Source: Lutimonas saemankumensis
GTDB taxonomy: Bacteria > Bacteroidota > Bacteroidia > Flavobacteriales > Flavobacteriaceae
NCBI RefSeq assembly: GCF_020171465.1
Contig: NZ_JAIUZR010000003.1
Span: 1,178,001-1,242,000, forward strand
Direction of reading: 5' to 3'
Length of the DNA stretch: 64,000 nucleotides
This document shows positions 24,961 through 33,343 of the stretch, piece by piece (the first letter of the stretch is position 1; each line of letters begins with the position of its first letter). Position numbers and translations under genes: made by a program. Under the pieces are notes generated by a model. That model ran no database searches. It saw nothing but the letters and a program-made list of their open reading frames with translations, and was not told the DNA's origin.

Positions 24961-25851
24961 CTATATCTTTATTTCCTTCCACTTTTCATCATAAGCAGGA
25001 TAGATCTTGGACAATACTTCTCTGAGTCCGGAGGTATCAATTCTTGGACCATCGGCAAAAACATCCACAATTTCGTCTCCTTTTGTATCAAAAAACACCC
25101 TTATCAGAAAGGTGTTAGGCCTGTCATTGAATAAATTCTCAAGATCCTGGACAGATTTGCTTATTACTTCTTTAGCATCTCTGGTATTATCGACCATACG
25201 ATCAAGTCCCAACAAATGATATTCATACATGGTCTTTCTGTATTGCTCGTACACGGGCGACAAGAGGTTTTCATTCAACTGGTAACGAGTGAAATTACCA
25301 TCTATCCTGTTCCATCCTACTCCACCTCCCTGCTGGGCAACGTTTACTACATTTTCAGCAAGCTTAAAAAAGTTTTCACCTCCTTTATATCCAAAGGTGT
25401 CTGCCTGATATCCGAGAATTGTGTAAGCGTAAAAAGTCAGGATTGAAACCAGATTAGAATCAAAATTATTCTCATTATAAACCAAAGGCTCAAACTCTTC
25501 GTATGTAAATGAGATGTTGTTATCATTAAAATTCAAAATCGATGTACTGTAAGTGGAGTTAAATACAGGGCGAGAAACTTTAAGCTGTAAGCTGCCTCTA
25601 AAACTGTTTGCCGATATCGCTTCTAAGATATTAATGGTAATTGAACAATTGATCCTTTCATGGGTTTGATATACTGAAGAAGTCCATTTGGTATTGTTCA
25701 TGTATTCAAAAACGGCATTTTGAAGGGTTTCAAAAATTTTCCTGTTGGAAAAACCTATTTCTGCATCGTTGATAAAAACCACGCAATTCAACTCCTGGGC
25801 CCTTGAACTGAAACTTAACAGAAAAAATACTATGAAGAGTAATCTACGCAT
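24961..25851 (-). CDS. DUF4835 family secreted protein
   Basis: A 296-residue protein with signal peptide MRRLLFIVFFLLSFSSRAQ and the DUF4835 pattern: ELNCVVFINDAEIG, then NTKWTSSVYQTHERINCSITINI, and a tail (TKGDEIVDVFADGPRIDTSGLREVLSKIYPAYDEKWKEIKI). Function unknown; restricted to Bacteroidota in my knowledge and nearly always linked to coaBC. The start is ATG at 25851, within the last codons of coaBC (8-bp overlap), so translation is coupled. Confidence 0.88.
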   Translation of the reverse strand: MRRLLFIVFFLLSFSSRAQELNCVVFINDAEIGFSNRKIFETLQNAVFEYMNNTKWTSSVYQTHERINCSITINILEAISANSFRGSLQLKVSRPVFNSTYSTSILNFNDNNISFTYEEFEPLVYNENNFDSNLVSILTFYAYTILGYQADTFGYKGGENFFKLAENVVNVAQQGGGVGWNRIDGNFTRYQLNENLLSPVYEQYRKTMYEYHLLGLDRMVDNTRDAKEVISKSVQDLENLFNDRPNTFLIRVFFDTKGDEIVDVFADGPRIDTSGLREVLSKIYPAYDEKWKEIKI

Positions 25852-27055
25852 CAAAATGTTTTATTATTTCATTAAAAATATCCGAAGCGACTTCCTTCTT
25901 CGTTTTTAATTCAAATGATTTTATCTTTTCATTCTTATCAATCAGTTTTATTTTATTGGTATCGGACCTGAAACCGGCTCCTTTATCATTCAAGGAGTTT
26001 AGAACGATTAAATCCAGATTTTTATTCCGAATCTTTTCTTTGGCATTTTCAAGCTCGTTTTCAGTTTCCAAAGCAAATCCAACCAGAAACTGTTTCCCTT
26101 TTTTTGCCCCTACCGAAGCAAGAATATCTCTGGTCCTAACAAGCTCCAGATTCATTGAATTCTCTTTCTTTTTTATTTTTTCAGAAGATACAATTTTTGG
26201 CTTAAAATCGGAAACCGCAGCCGAAAATATGGCTATATCCACTTCGTCTGCATACTTATGAGTAGATTCATACATTTCATCTGCGCTTACAACATCGATC
26301 CTTTGAATGGCACCATCAACCAACTTCTCCTGGCTAGGTCCGGAAATAAGGACAACCTCAGCTCCCAGGGAGGCGGCTTCCTCAGCAAGGGCAAAACCCA
26401 TCTTTCCCGAAGAATGATTCCCAATGAACCTTACCGGATCAATTGCCTCAAATGTTGGCCCTGCAGTAATCAAAACACGCTTACCTCGCAAGGGCATTCC
26501 TTCCTTTATATGTTCTTCAACAAAGGACAAAATCTCTTCAGGTTCCGCCATTCGGCCTTCTCCCTCCAGGCCGCTGGCCAACTCTCCAAAAGAAGGAGGT
26601 ATAAAGATATTTCCCCTTTTTTCGAGGGTACCTATATTTTTCGCCGTGGTCTCATGTTTGTACATATCGAGATCCATAGCAGGTGCAAAATAAACGGTTG
26701 ATTTGGCAGAAAGGTAGGTTGCGAGCAAAAGATTGTCGCATATACCGTCAGCCATTTTTGCAAGTGTGTTTGCAGTAAGCGGGGCAATAACCATCAGATC
26801 CGCCCATAAAGCGAGATCAACATGATTATTCCACAACTCATTTTCGTCTGTTTTATCGTAAAAAGTGGAATGAACCGGGTTCTTTGATAAGGTTGACAGG
26901 GTCAACGGGGTAACAAAATCTTTTGAGGCAGGAGTCATAACTATTTTTACCTCTGCTCCAGCCTTAATAAAAAGTCGAACAAGAAAAGTAACCTTATAAG
27001 CAGCTATTCCTGCAGTAACTCCAAGAAGTATTTTTTTACCGCTTAGGACAGACAT
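25844..27055 (-). CDS. coaBC: Bifunctional phosphopantothenoylcysteine decarboxylase / phosphopantothenate-cysteine ligase
   Basis: Two successive steps of coenzyme A synthesis in one 403-residue flavoprotein. The N-terminal CoaC domain (about 1-180) has GVTAGIAAYK, PLTANTLAKMADGICDNLL and PAMDLDMY, where the usual Asn of PxMNxxMW is Asp. The CoaB domain (about 190-403) has ITAGPTFEAIDPVRFIGNHSSGKMGFALAEEA, VSADEMYE and AAVSDFKP. It lies 2 bp downstream of rpoZ and overlaps the DUF4835 gene. Confidence 0.96.
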   Translation of the reverse strand: MSVLSGKKILLGVTAGIAAYKVTFLVRLFIKAGAEVKIVMTPASKDFVTPLTLSTLSKNPVHSTFYDKTDENELWNNHVDLALWADLMVIAPLTANTLAKMADGICDNLLLATYLSAKSTVYFAPAMDLDMYKHETTAKNIGTLEKRGNIFIPPSFGELASGLEGEGRMAEPEEILSFVEEHIKEGMPLRGKRVLITAGPTFEAIDPVRFIGNHSSGKMGFALAEEAASLGAEVVLISGPSQEKLVDGAIQRIDVVSADEMYESTHKYADEVDIAIFSAAVSDFKPKIVSSEKIKKKENSMNLELVRTRDILASVGAKKGKQFLVGFALETENELENAKEKIRNKNLDLIVLNSLNDKGAGFRSDTNKIKLIDKNEKIKSFELKTKKEVASDIFNEIIKHFDA

Positions 27056-27057
27056 CC

Positions 27058-27396
27058 TTATTCTATATTATCCTTGTTAATTTCCGGAGTCCTGAAATAA
27101 ATTTCTTCATCTAACCATTCCTGAACCGCAATTGATGTAGGTTTTGGAAGTCTTTCATAAAATCGTGAAACTTCGATCTGCTCTTTGTTTTCAAAAACTT
27201 CTTCAAGACTATCATTAAACGTGGCAAATTCTTCAAGTTTGTCAATGAGTTCACTTTTCAAATCTTCATTGACCTGCGCAGCTCTTTTCGACATAATTGA
27301 AATCGCTTTATAGATGTTCTGCGTAGGCTCTTCAATCTTCACTTTGTCAAAAGTAACCGTACTTTCCGGAGCCGAAGTATTTTTATAATCTTTCAT
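27058..27396 (-). CDS. rpoZ: RNA polymerase omega subunit (Rpb6-like)
   Basis: A 112-residue omega-type subunit that aids RNA polymerase assembly. The core NIYKAISIMSKRAAQVNEDLKSELIDKLEEFA carries the omega/Rpb6 signature (I-A--RA-Q), followed by a Bacteroidota-specific tail (SRFYERLPKPTSIAVQEWLDEEIYFRTP). ATG at 27396 follows the bamD stop codon by 3 bp; an earlier TTG is adjacent but unneeded. Same operon as bamD and coaBC. Confidence 0.9.
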   Translation of the reverse strand: MKDYKNTSAPESTVTFDKVKIEEPTQNIYKAISIMSKRAAQVNEDLKSELIDKLEEFATFNDSLEEVFENKEQIEVSRFYERLPKPTSIAVQEWLDEEIYFRTPEINKDNIE

Positions 27397-27399
27397 CAA

Positions 27400-28230
27400 T
27401 TAATTATTTTGTGATATTGTAGATAATAATTCTTTTGTTTTTAACATTTCCTCCTGCAATTTCAAACCCATTGAATTGACTTCCTCCAGCTTTTCGGATT
27501 CAGGAAAGGCTTTTTCAAATTTTTTGTGGGCCAGGATCGCGTTGGACAATCTTTCTTCTTTTTTACTGAGAACGCTTTGCATGCCCAATTCATAGGCTGA
27601 TTTAAAACTGAAATAAAGAGCATCCTCTTTATATACAGAACCTAAATGATCTTCATTGAAATTTTCAAATGCCTGAATGGCAGCCTGATAATTTTCTGTA
27701 TGATAATAAAGACGAGCCACTTCAAAATCTTTAAATTCAAGTTTTTTATTGAGCTCTGCATAATCTCTGTTCGCTTCTTCGATCAATTCAGAATTCGGAT
27801 ATTTATCTATAAAATTCTGATAGGCTGTCAAGGCCTTGTAGGTATCTTCCTGGTCCCTGCTGTATGCCGGTGAGGCCAGGTAATAACTTTTGGCACTATG
27901 GTAGGCTGCCTCCTGAACTTTGGTACTTTCAGGATAATTGGCAATGAATTTTGAAAAGTAATAAGATGCCATGGTGTAATTCTCAGTTTGAAAATAGCAG
28001 TCAGAAATCATAAACTGGATTCTTTCCATCTGCGGCTTATTTGCATAAGGACCCATGATTTTTTCAAACAAGGTAATGGCCTTTTTGTACTCTTTTTTTT
28101 CATACATATCTACAGCCATCTGGTACTTTTCAGTGTTCTTACCTTTATTAAGGACCTTCTGATATTCACTGCAAGATACCAACACCAATACAAGTGTAAA
28201 TAAATAAACTAACCTCTTCATTTTTTGCAT
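27400..28230 (-). CDS. bamD: Outer membrane protein assembly factor BamD
   Basis: A 276-residue lipoprotein of the BAM complex that inserts beta-barrels into the outer membrane. Signal sequence with lipobox LVLVSC (Cys20), then tetratricopeptide-like repeats, for example YEKKEYKKAITLFEKIMGPY, ENYTMASYYFSKFIANYPES, TALTAYQNFIDKYPNSELIEEA and ENYQAAIQAFENFNEDHLGS. A closely spaced second ATG (28221) also gives a proper signal peptide. It heads the rpoZ-coaBC-DUF4835-recN series, 124 bp downstream of the ferritin gene. Confidence 0.93.
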   Translation of the reverse strand: MQKMKRLVYLFTLVLVLVSCSEYQKVLNKGKNTEKYQMAVDMYEKKEYKKAITLFEKIMGPYANKPQMERIQFMISDCYFQTENYTMASYYFSKFIANYPESTKVQEAAYHSAKSYYLASPAYSRDQEDTYKALTAYQNFIDKYPNSELIEEANRDYAELNKKLEFKDFEVARLYYHTENYQAAIQAFENFNEDHLGSVYKEDALYFSFKSAYELGMQSVLSKKEERLSNAILAHKKFEKAFPESEKLEEVNSMGLKLQEEMLKTKELLSTISQNN

Positions 28231-28354
28231 TTGGCAAAATTAGTCTTTTCAAATGGATTTTGAAAAAATATTTTTTGATTAAATTATAGCAGTTAAATGC
28301 CAACAAGGATTTGATTCCTAGCAGCTTAACTATACTTATTCCGAAAAGTGAGCC

Positions 28355-28867
28355 TTACTCCATGTCAGGAGTTGGATTTGTAACCAAAAGTTTAACATCG
28401 TTATCAAACAGATAAAGCCCACCTTTATCATCTCCGATTAAGTTGATCTTGTCAAGGATTGTTCGGGCCAGGGCTTCCTCTTCGATCTGCTCAGCAACAT
28501 ACCATTGAAGAAAATTATGTGTAGCATAATCCTTTTCTTTTAGTGTAATATCCACAAGCTCATTGATCTTTTGAGAAACCATTACCTCATGATCAAATAA
28601 CTTTTGAAACATCTCTTTGAAGGAGCCAAACGAAACCGGTGGTTTTGTCAGATCGGAAACTTCTGCATGCCCTCCTCTTTCATTGACAAACTTGACCAGT
28701 TTTAACATATGCATACGTTCCTCGTCAGAATGAGCGTACATAAATGAGGCGACACCTTCGAATCCCTGCACTTCAGCCCATGAAGCCATAGCAAGATATA
28801 TTTGTGATGATTCAGCTTCAATTCGAATCTGATGATTCAAAGCTTTTTCGATAATTTCTGAAACCAT
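28355..28867 (-). CDS. ftnA: Ferritin (FtnA-type)
   Basis: A 170-residue four-helix iron-storage protein. Ferroxidase ligands are visible as Glu17 (RIEAESSQIYLAM), E-x-x-H in SDEERMHM (Glu50, His53), and later Glu residues in WYVAEQIEEEALA. ASWAEVQGFEGVASFMYAHSDEE is typical of prokaryotic FtnA; no haem-ligand Met pattern of bacterioferritin is seen. It lies 12 bp downstream of dapA and before bamD, so it may be carried by a promoter of the dapA group. No Fur box is apparent to me in the short gaps. Confidence 0.95.
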   Translation of the reverse strand: MVSEIIEKALNHQIRIEAESSQIYLAMASWAEVQGFEGVASFMYAHSDEERMHMLKLVKFVNERGGHAEVSDLTKPPVSFGSFKEMFQKLFDHEVMVSQKINELVDITLKEKDYATHNFLQWYVAEQIEEEALARTILDKINLIGDDKGGLYLFDNDVKLLVTNPTPDME

Positions 28868-28879
28868 TTATTTCTCGAT

Positions 28880-29755
28880 TTAAAAATGATTAACAAAGGT
28901 ATTAATTTTTTGTCTTAAATCAGAGCTTGCCGGGACAAGAGGCAATCTGACAAACGGCTCAGAAATATGCAATGAATTTAGCATACTTTTGATGCCTGAA
29001 GGGTTTCCTTCAGCAAACACCAGATCGATGCTTTCCGTCAATGTATAAAATATGTCATATGCTTCACGAGATTTCCCTTCCAATCCCATTTTTATCATCC
29101 TGCTAAATGCTTCTGGAAGTCCCTGACCAATTACAGAAATAACCCCATCGCCTCCTGCCAGAACAAGAGGAAGTGCCAATTTGTCTTCCCCTGATATAAT
29201 CAAAAAATCCTCAGGTGTTTTTCTGATTAACTCAAGCACCTGTTCAAAATCCCCTGCGGCTTCCTTTATTCCAATAATATTCTTGCAATCATTGGAAAGC
29301 CTTACCACGGTTTCCACTTCAATATTACTCCCGGTTCTGGGAGGCACATTATAGAGAATCAAAGGCAAGGGGCTTTTTTCAGACAACAGTTTGTAGTGCT
29401 GATAGATTCCTTCCTGGGAAGGTTTATTGTAATAGGGTGACACGGATAAAATAGCCGAAAAACCCGATAAGTCTTCCTCTTCCAGATCTTCAAGAATACG
29501 TTGTGTATTATTGCCCCCAAGGCCCAGAACAACGGGTACGCTTCCATTACATGTATCCAGAACGCATTTTTTAACCAATCTTTTTTCTTCATCAGTCAAA
29601 GTGGCGGTTTCCCCTGTTGTACCAAGGACAACAAGATAATCCACACCATTGTCTATTTGATACCTGACAAGTTTCACAAGAGCCTTAAAATCTATTTGAC
29701 CTTCATTGTCAAAAGGTGTAACCAATGCCACTCCCGTCCCTCTAAATTCTTTCAT
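28880..29755 (-). CDS. dapA: 4-hydroxy-tetrahydrodipicolinate synthase
   Basis: Condenses pyruvate with aspartate semialdehyde, first step of the lysine/diaminopimelate branch, 291 residues. A TIM barrel with GTTGETATLTDEEK (about 45-58), the Tyr in PLILYNVPPRTGSN and the Schiff-base Lys in IIGIKEAAGD (about 160). It follows the 175-residue hypothetical gene by 20 bp and precedes ferritin by 12 bp, a tight group on the minus strand. Confidence 0.97.
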   Translation of the reverse strand: MKEFRGTGVALVTPFDNEGQIDFKALVKLVRYQIDNGVDYLVVLGTTGETATLTDEEKRLVKKCVLDTCNGSVPVVLGLGGNNTQRILEDLEEEDLSGFSAILSVSPYYNKPSQEGIYQHYKLLSEKSPLPLILYNVPPRTGSNIEVETVVRLSNDCKNIIGIKEAAGDFEQVLELIRKTPEDFLIISGEDKLALPLVLAGGDGVISVIGQGLPEAFSRMIKMGLEGKSREAYDIFYTLTESIDLVFAEGNPSGIKSMLNSLHISEPFVRLPLVPASSDLRQKINTFVNHF

Positions 29756-29775
29756 TTGTTTTGATTATTGTATTT

Positions 29776-30303
29776 CTAATCGATCAGTTTCAATATCTTT
29801 AAATATTTTGCCAACTCACTATTAAAAGTGTCAATGTCATTTTTTTTGGCATGAATGGCTATATCATTAAAGAAATTCAATTCATCTTCAAATCCTGCTC
29901 TCATTTTTGAAGCCGACTTCAACATGATGACCCTTGGATAAAGCAAAGATGCATCACAGTAATTAATGAGCAGATCAAAATCAAAGGATAAAAATCTGTT
30001 CAGGGCCTCCGACTTTACTTTGCCAAAAAATCCAAAATCTTTTTCATTACAAGTCTTGTAAAACCCAGGAGCTTCCCCTTTTCCCGAAGGATCGAACAAA
30101 AAGACTTTCAAATCCTCATGACGCACCTTTAAATGATCTGCGAGCCTTTTTGTAAAATCATAGGTTTCAAATAAACTCAATTCTGCCAGAACACCTATCT
30201 TTTTTACAGCCTTTAGTTCAAATTCCTTTTTTCTTTCAGCTGCATTCCGTTGGTTTTTTATAAATTTACTGGCCGTTTTATTCCTTAAATTCAATAGTTT
30301 CAT
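29776..30303 (-). CDS. Conserved hypothetical protein upstream of dapA (DUF6913-like)
   Basis: A 175-residue soluble, basic protein. The N-terminus is rich in Lys, Arg and Asn (NKTASKFIKNQRNAAERKKEF). The rest looks like an alpha/beta domain (KKIGVLAELSLFETYDFTKRLADHL, FDLLINYCDASLLYPRVIMLKSASKMRAGF). I believe it belongs to a Bacteroidota-specific family that usually precedes dapA (DUF6913), from memory and without a search. The FDLLINYCD / RAGF part resembles glycosyltransferase 9 (heptosyltransferase-like) folds. No function assigned. Its start is only 11 bp from the start of the divergent 5'-nucleotidase gene. Confidence 0.7.
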   Translation of the reverse strand: MKLLNLRNKTASKFIKNQRNAAERKKEFELKAVKKIGVLAELSLFETYDFTKRLADHLKVRHEDLKVFLFDPSGKGEAPGFYKTCNEKDFGFFGKVKSEALNRFLSFDFDLLINYCDASLLYPRVIMLKSASKMRAGFEDELNFFNDIAIHAKKNDIDTFNSELAKYLKILKLID

Positions 30304-30314
30304 TTACCAGAATT

Positions 30315-31091
30315 ATGCAGACAAAACTATATAAAATTCTAGTATTAATACTGATTTCATCATTATTAAACAAAATAGTTGTTTCCTGTAAAGAAAAAAA
30401 CAGCGAACTTAAAATGATACGAGGAGAACAGCTTCATATCGATGAAAAAATTGAATCCAATAAAGAAGTAATTGAGGCTTTTGAACCTTATAAAATTGAG
30501 CTTGAAAACAAAATAAATGAAGTATTGTGTTACAATCCCCGACCTCTGGACAGGACAGAAGCAGACCTTGAAAGTTCACTCGGTAACTTCTATGCCGATC
30601 TCTGTTATCAGAATGCAGACAGCACATTTTACAGAAAGACCGGTGAACATATAGATTTCGCTCTTTTCAATTACGGTGGCATCAGAACTTCGTTGCCAAG
30701 AGGTGACTTAAAAGTGGAAAACATTTTTAAATTAATGCCATTTGAAAACAAACTGGTCATCGTTAAATTATCTGGGGCCAAAACCAAGGAATTATTTGAT
30801 CAACTCGCCAAAAGAAGTGTTGCCCACCCTGTTTCAGGAGTTCAGTTGCGATTGAAAAATAAGCAGTTTTCGAAAATTGAAATTCAAGGAGAGAAATTTG
30901 ACCCGGATAAAACCTATTGGGTCCTCACTCATGATTATCTGCAGCACGGAGGGGATAATATGACCTTCTTTAAGGACCCTCTTGAGTTGTACCCAACCAA
31001 TTACAAGGTTAGGGACGCCATCATAGATCATCTGAAAACCAAGGATACATTATATGCATCTCTTGATAACCGATTCGTTAAAGTAAAGTAA
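30315..31091 (+). CDS. 5'-nucleotidase C-terminal domain lipoprotein
   Basis: A 258-residue protein made of the substrate-binding C-terminal domain of 5'-nucleotidases alone. Signal peptide with lipobox VVSC (Cys25), then ESSLGNFYADLCYQNADSTF, FALFNYGGIRTSLPRGDL, VFKLMPFENKLVIVKLSG-like segments, and THDYLQHGGDNMTFFK, where the GGDN/F region stacks the nucleobase. The catalytic metallophosphatase half is the next gene; the pair thus forms a nucleotidase or UDP-sugar hydrolase split in two with domain order reversed on the chromosome. TAATG overlap implies translational coupling. Both are predicted lipoproteins. Confidence 0.9.
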   Translation: MQTKLYKILVLILISSLLNKIVVSCKEKNSELKMIRGEQLHIDEKIESNKEVIEAFEPYKIELENKINEVLCYNPRPLDRTEADLESSLGNFYADLCYQNADSTFYRKTGEHIDFALFNYGGIRTSLPRGDLKVENIFKLMPFENKLVIVKLSGAKTKELFDQLAKRSVAHPVSGVQLRLKNKQFSKIEIQGEKFDPDKTYWVLTHDYLQHGGDNMTFFKDPLELYPTNYKVRDAIIDHLKTKDTLYASLDNRFVKVK

Positions 31092-32005
31092 TGGAAAGAA
31101 GAAAATTTATAAAAAACAGCCTTGCCACAGGCTCGCTGATAAGCCTGGGTGGATTGCCATTAAGCTCCTGTAACATTTCAAGAGAAAGAAAGATCACGAT
31201 CCTTCACACCAATGACGTTCACAGTCATATTGAGCCTTTTTCAGAGAATCACAGCAAATACCCAAATACAGGGGGTGTTGCCAGAAGGGCCACACTTATT
31301 AAGCATCTAAAAAAAGAAAATCCTAATACACTTCTTTTTGATGCAGGAGATATCTTTCAGGGTACACCTTATTTCAACTACTTTGGAGGTGAGGTTGAGT
31401 TTAAGATGATGAGTAAGCTTGGCTATGACGCCGCCACTATTGGCAATCATGATTTTGACAACGGTATAGACGGTCTTGAAAAACAACTACCTCATGCAAA
31501 GTTTGACTTCCTGATCTCAAATTATGACTTTACAAATACTGTGATGGATGGCAAAACGCTTCCCTTTAAAATTTTTTATAAAGATGGACTGAAAATTGGG
31601 GTATTTGGAATCGGAATAAAGCTGGAGGGCTTAGTGGACCCAAGGCTTTACAAAGAAACCAGATATCTTGACCCCATAGAAATAACTCAGGATATGACCA
31701 AAATTTTGAGAGAGGAGCAAAAGTGCGATCTCGTTATTTGCCTATCACATCTTGGCTATTATTATAAAAAGTATCCGGAGAGTATGAGTGATCTGACCCT
31801 GGCAAAAAGTACAAGAAATATTGATTTGATCATTGGAGGACATTCCCATACCTTTTTGAAAAAACCAACTGTAACTAAAAATGTTGATGGCAAGAATATG
31901 TTGGTTAATCAGGTGGGATGCTGGGGAATAAATATGGGTAAAATCGATTTCATATTCGATGATAAGAAAAACATCTCCTCAAAAGGAACGTCCATTGTCG
32001 TCTAA
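31091..32005 (+). CDS. 5'-nucleotidase metallophosphatase domain, Tat/lipoprotein-exported
   Basis: A 304-residue protein with a Tat-like signal (MERRKFIKNS) and lipobox (LPLSSC, Cys27). The metallophosphatase motifs are all present: LHTNDVHSHIEPF, DAGDIFQGTPYF, GNHDFDNG, SHLGYYYKKYPESM and GGHSHTF. It lacks the C-terminal nucleotide-binding domain, which is encoded by the preceding gene. Likely anchored at the outer membrane or cell surface and active on nucleotides or nucleotide sugars, supplying phosphate and nucleosides. Confidence 0.93.
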   Translation: MERRKFIKNSLATGSLISLGGLPLSSCNISRERKITILHTNDVHSHIEPFSENHSKYPNTGGVARRATLIKHLKKENPNTLLFDAGDIFQGTPYFNYFGGEVEFKMMSKLGYDAATIGNHDFDNGIDGLEKQLPHAKFDFLISNYDFTNTVMDGKTLPFKIFYKDGLKIGVFGIGIKLEGLVDPRLYKETRYLDPIEITQDMTKILREEQKCDLVICLSHLGYYYKKYPESMSDLTLAKSTRNIDLIIGGHSHTFLKKPTVTKNVDGKNMLVNQVGCWGINMGKIDFIFDDKKNISSKGTSIVV

Positions 32006-32071
32006 AATATAAATACGCTGATTACCAAAGAACAAGAGATTTGTTCCGGCACAAATCCTGATTAAAGAGCC

Positions 32072-33253
32072 TTACTCTTCGTAAATAAGATAAGCCGAAA
32101 CGAGCCAATGATTGTATTTTTCTTTCTCTGCCCGAGCGGCATCTATGGCTATTTCAATTTGATGTGTACCAGACTCCAGATCACCAAGCTTCACTATATA
32201 AGGCTCCACGATTGAACCAGGACACCAGTTAGAACGGGACAAATCAGAAGAAGCAATTCGCTCTTCAATTTCTTTCACTTTGTACTTTCTGGCCTCAAAA
32301 TCAATATAAGAAGCTGTATCTTTTTTTAACCATACCCCTGAAGTTGGGTTGTATCTTCTGAAGGAGGCGCAATCATCCCTCCAGGGAATGGTATCCAAAA
32401 TACTTTTGCCATCCAACCAGACCTGATTCTTTTTTCTGCTGAATTCATCCCCGCCACTATGGCCTCCGTGTCCGGAAGTAAGAAAATACAACTTCGCATT
32501 TTTTATTTTATTTTCAATTGTAAATGTGTGAGTTAGCGTCGTATCAGCAAAAAATTCCGGTAGGTTCTGTCCCTTGACATAGCCAATGGTATTCAGCAAA
32601 GGTTTCACCTGCTTTAAGGCATCTCTTCGTCCTGAATAATGAAGACTGAGATCAATTTCAAACCCTTCTTTGGTCCAGGTGTCAATCCATACCCCAAGGT
32701 AAAACTCTCCTTCTGTTATGGAAAGGAGATGACTAATATCCTTTTCCCAAACAATTTCATTCTCCCATTTAGGAATGTAGACAGGTTTCCTGTGTCCTTC
32801 GTTGTTCTCACTGTAATAACCGGCTCCAAATGGTGTAACAAACCGAAGTAATTCAACGACTGGCAAATATTCTGAAGTGGATTTGATACCTAAATTCCTA
32901 GACATAACACCTGATTCAATCGGAAATTCTTTTCCATCCTCCCCTGTATCTAATATGGACATCAGCTCCGGGTTCGATACGACAAAACAAGAACCTGATT
33001 TATCCCATCTATCACCCATCGATTTTAACCTGAGTTTTAAATTCACGTCAGAACCTTCTCTATATTTAGGTACCTTGACCTTTTTGTAGACCAACCTTCC
33101 TTTTTGAATTTTTATCGCATTTTTATCGTCGCCAGTGATACCCTCATAGTTTACCGGTTGATTACGGAATACATTCAAATCAAAAGAATCCTGTGCTCTG
33201 ATCAAGTAAGGTATAACCAAGAAAAGGATGCTGTAAGCTAAAGTTTTATTCAT
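32072..33253 (-). CDS. PNGase F-like peptide-N-glycosidase
   Basis: A 393-residue secreted protein (signal peptide 1-20, ending IRAQ) with the two-jellyroll layout of flavobacterial PNGase F. The C-terminal domain is best recognised: TSGHGGHSGGDEFSRKKNQVWLDGK, IPWRDDCASFRRYNPTSGVW, SDLSRSNWCPGSIVEPY and HQIEIAIDAA. The N-terminal half contains YSENNEGHRKPVYIPKWENEIVWEKDISHLL. PNGase F hydrolyses the amide bond between Asn and N-glycans. Here it could release N-linked glycans from eukaryotic proteins or the cell's own glycoproteins. No glycan-uptake genes are adjacent and the gene is monocistronic. Confidence 0.88.
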   Translation of the reverse strand: MNKTLAYSILFLVIPYLIRAQDSFDLNVFRNQPVNYEGITGDDKNAIKIQKGRLVYKKVKVPKYREGSDVNLKLRLKSMGDRWDKSGSCFVVSNPELMSILDTGEDGKEFPIESGVMSRNLGIKSTSEYLPVVELLRFVTPFGAGYYSENNEGHRKPVYIPKWENEIVWEKDISHLLSITEGEFYLGVWIDTWTKEGFEIDLSLHYSGRRDALKQVKPLLNTIGYVKGQNLPEFFADTTLTHTFTIENKIKNAKLYFLTSGHGGHSGGDEFSRKKNQVWLDGKSILDTIPWRDDCASFRRYNPTSGVWLKKDTASYIDFEARKYKVKEIEERIASSDLSRSNWCPGSIVEPYIVKLGDLESGTHQIEIAIDAARAEKEKYNHWLVSAYLIYEE

Positions 33254-33343
33254 TATAATTTATGGAATGTCATTAAAAACAGAACTGAAAATTATAAAAT
33301 CTATTGTAGGCCTTCCTTTATTTCATTCAATTCATTACCTGTA

